Shown here piece after piece: positions 5,010-5,748 of a DNA stretch of 5,748 bases. Both the position numbers and the translations under genes were made by a program. This DNA is from Christensenellaceae bacterium (lineage in GTDB: Bacteria > Bacillota > Clostridia > Christensenellales > UBA1750). Each line of letters begins with the position of its first letter. The first letter of the stretch is position 1. Below the pieces are notes generated by a model. That model had not been told where the DNA came from. It made no database searches and was given only the letters and a program-made list of their open reading frames with translations. The DNA lies in the NCBI GenBank assembly GCA_031287285.1, contig JAITTC010000150.1, positions 1-5,748 on the forward strand, in the 5' to 3' direction.

Positions 5010-5748
5010 TTAAACGAAGTGGCGGATCGCCTTGCCAAGGCCCGAGAGCGTGCTGGGCGCGGAAACGAAATCCGCCCTTTCCTTCACAGAGTCCTTCGCG
5101 TTGCCCACGGCGACGCCGATGCCAGCCAGCTCGATCATGGGCAGATCGTTGCCGCTATCGCCGATTGCCATCATGTTTTGAAGCGGGATGCCGAAATGGC
5201 CAGAAAGGAAGCGGAGCGCGGTGCCCTTGGTGGCCGCGGGGTTTGTGACCTCCAGGTACATGCTCTTGGAGTTCTCGATCGAGAGCCTCTGCCCGAATCT
5301 CGCCTTTGCCTTCGCGCGCAGGGCGGCCATTTTAGCCGGATCCAGCTCGATGAAGAGCATCTTTGGCATGTCAAAGAGCGAAAAGCTCGAAAACGGCCCG
5401 ACGGCGCGGCCCTGAAGCCCCGCAAGCCTTTCGTAGAGGCGGCTTTCGTCGCATTCCTCTTCGAAAAGGAAGATTTCATCGTTATAGAGCTGCAAATAGA
5501 CCCCTTCTTCGGCGGCGAATTCGACGGCCTCGCGGATCAGTTCCTTCGCGACCGAGATGTATTGGATGCGCTTGCCGGACGCGTCGTAGACCTGGGAACC
5601 GTTGGTGGCGACCATCGCGTCGAAACCGCCGAAGAGCTTGGTGTAGGGCAGCATCGAGGAATAGGCCCTGCCGCTGGCCGGCACGATCTTGACGCCCTTT
5701 GCCCGCGCGTACTCGATCGCCTCGATGTTCTCGCGGGAAATCGAGCGG
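5010..5748 (-). CDS. Cof-type (IIB) HAD-superfamily phosphatase, 5' end outside window
   Basis: About 245 residues are visible, starting RSISRENIEAIEYARAKGVK, and the frame stays open to the window edge. In Cof-family proteins this segment follows the N-terminal DxDGT nucleophile motif by a short stretch, so roughly 20-30 residues including the catalytic aspartate are outside the window. Visible motifs are IVPASGR (after strand 2), VATNGS (HAD motif II region), the Lys of NPAATKGTAL at window position 5226-5228 (motif III), and AIGDSGNDLPMI (motif IV, Mg2+-binding Asp residues). The segment between them is the alpha/beta C2B cap that sets substrate choice. These cytoplasmic enzymes usually hydrolyse sugar phosphates, flavin mononucleotide or pyridoxal phosphate. 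The substrate here cannot be told. It lies immediately upstream of hprK, so it probably belongs to the same operon. An internal GTG at 5684 is not the start because homology continues upstream of it. Confidence 0.93.
   Translation of the reverse strand, partial: RSISRENIEAIEYARAKGVKIVPASGRAYSSMLPYTKLFGGFDAMVATNGSQVYDASGKRIQYISVAKELIREAVEFAAEEGVYLQLYNDEIFLFEEECDESRLYERLAGLQGRAVGPFSSFSLFDMPKMLFIELDPAKMAALRAKAKARFGQRLSIENSKSMYLEVTNPAATKGTALRFLSGHFGIPLQNMMAIGDSGNDLPMIELAGIGVAVGNAKDSVKERADFVSAPSTLSGLGKAIRHFV

Overview
This window looks like a contig end from a GC-rich Gram-positive bacterium, most likely a clostridial Bacillota. The signs are an HPr kinase/phosphorylase gene of Bacillota type, strong Shine-Dalgarno sequences, TTG starts and U-tailed hairpin terminators. 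The taxon is an inference. Eight genes are visible, two of them cut off by the window ends. No tRNA, rRNA, CRISPR array or insertion sequence was seen.

Left edge (1-123): low-complexity C-rich sequence ending in an uninterrupted run of 50 C. This is probably a sequencing or assembly artefact, because it interrupts a minus-strand gene in mid-reading frame.

DNA-damage/regulatory block (124-2438): a minus-strand operon encodes, in order, an XRE-type repressor with a self-cleaving S24 (LexA/CI-like) domain, an SRAP (YedK/HMCES-like) abasic-site protein, and a truncated gene of unknown function. Divergent from it, behind a near-consensus promoter, is a two-gene plus-strand operon. It encodes an 80-residue protein that is only the LexA-type winged-helix DNA-binding domain, then a 101-residue helix-turn-helix protein resembling phage sigma-like (ArpU/RinA-type) regulators. 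The shared intergenic region (1646-1808) holds two back-to-back promoters and several palindromes. The layout resembles a phage-like or SOS-like switch in which the LexA DNA-binding fold and the cleavable domain sit in separate, divergent genes. A perfect 15-bp hairpin terminator closes the plus-strand operon.

Spacer (2439-2985): about 550 bases between two convergent terminators with no convincing gene; a minus-strand relic is possible but weakly supported.

Carbon-control block (2986-5748, minus strand): a Cof-type HAD phosphatase (5' end outside the window), hprK, and a ROK-family sugar kinase (probably glucokinase), closely spaced and ending in a strong terminator. HprK sets the phosphorylation state of HPr-Ser and thereby catabolite repression. 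The ROK kinase makes glucose-6-phosphate, and the HAD enzyme probably dephosphorylates a small phosphorylated metabolite. This half looks like ordinary core chromosome; the left half is the accessory and more interesting part.
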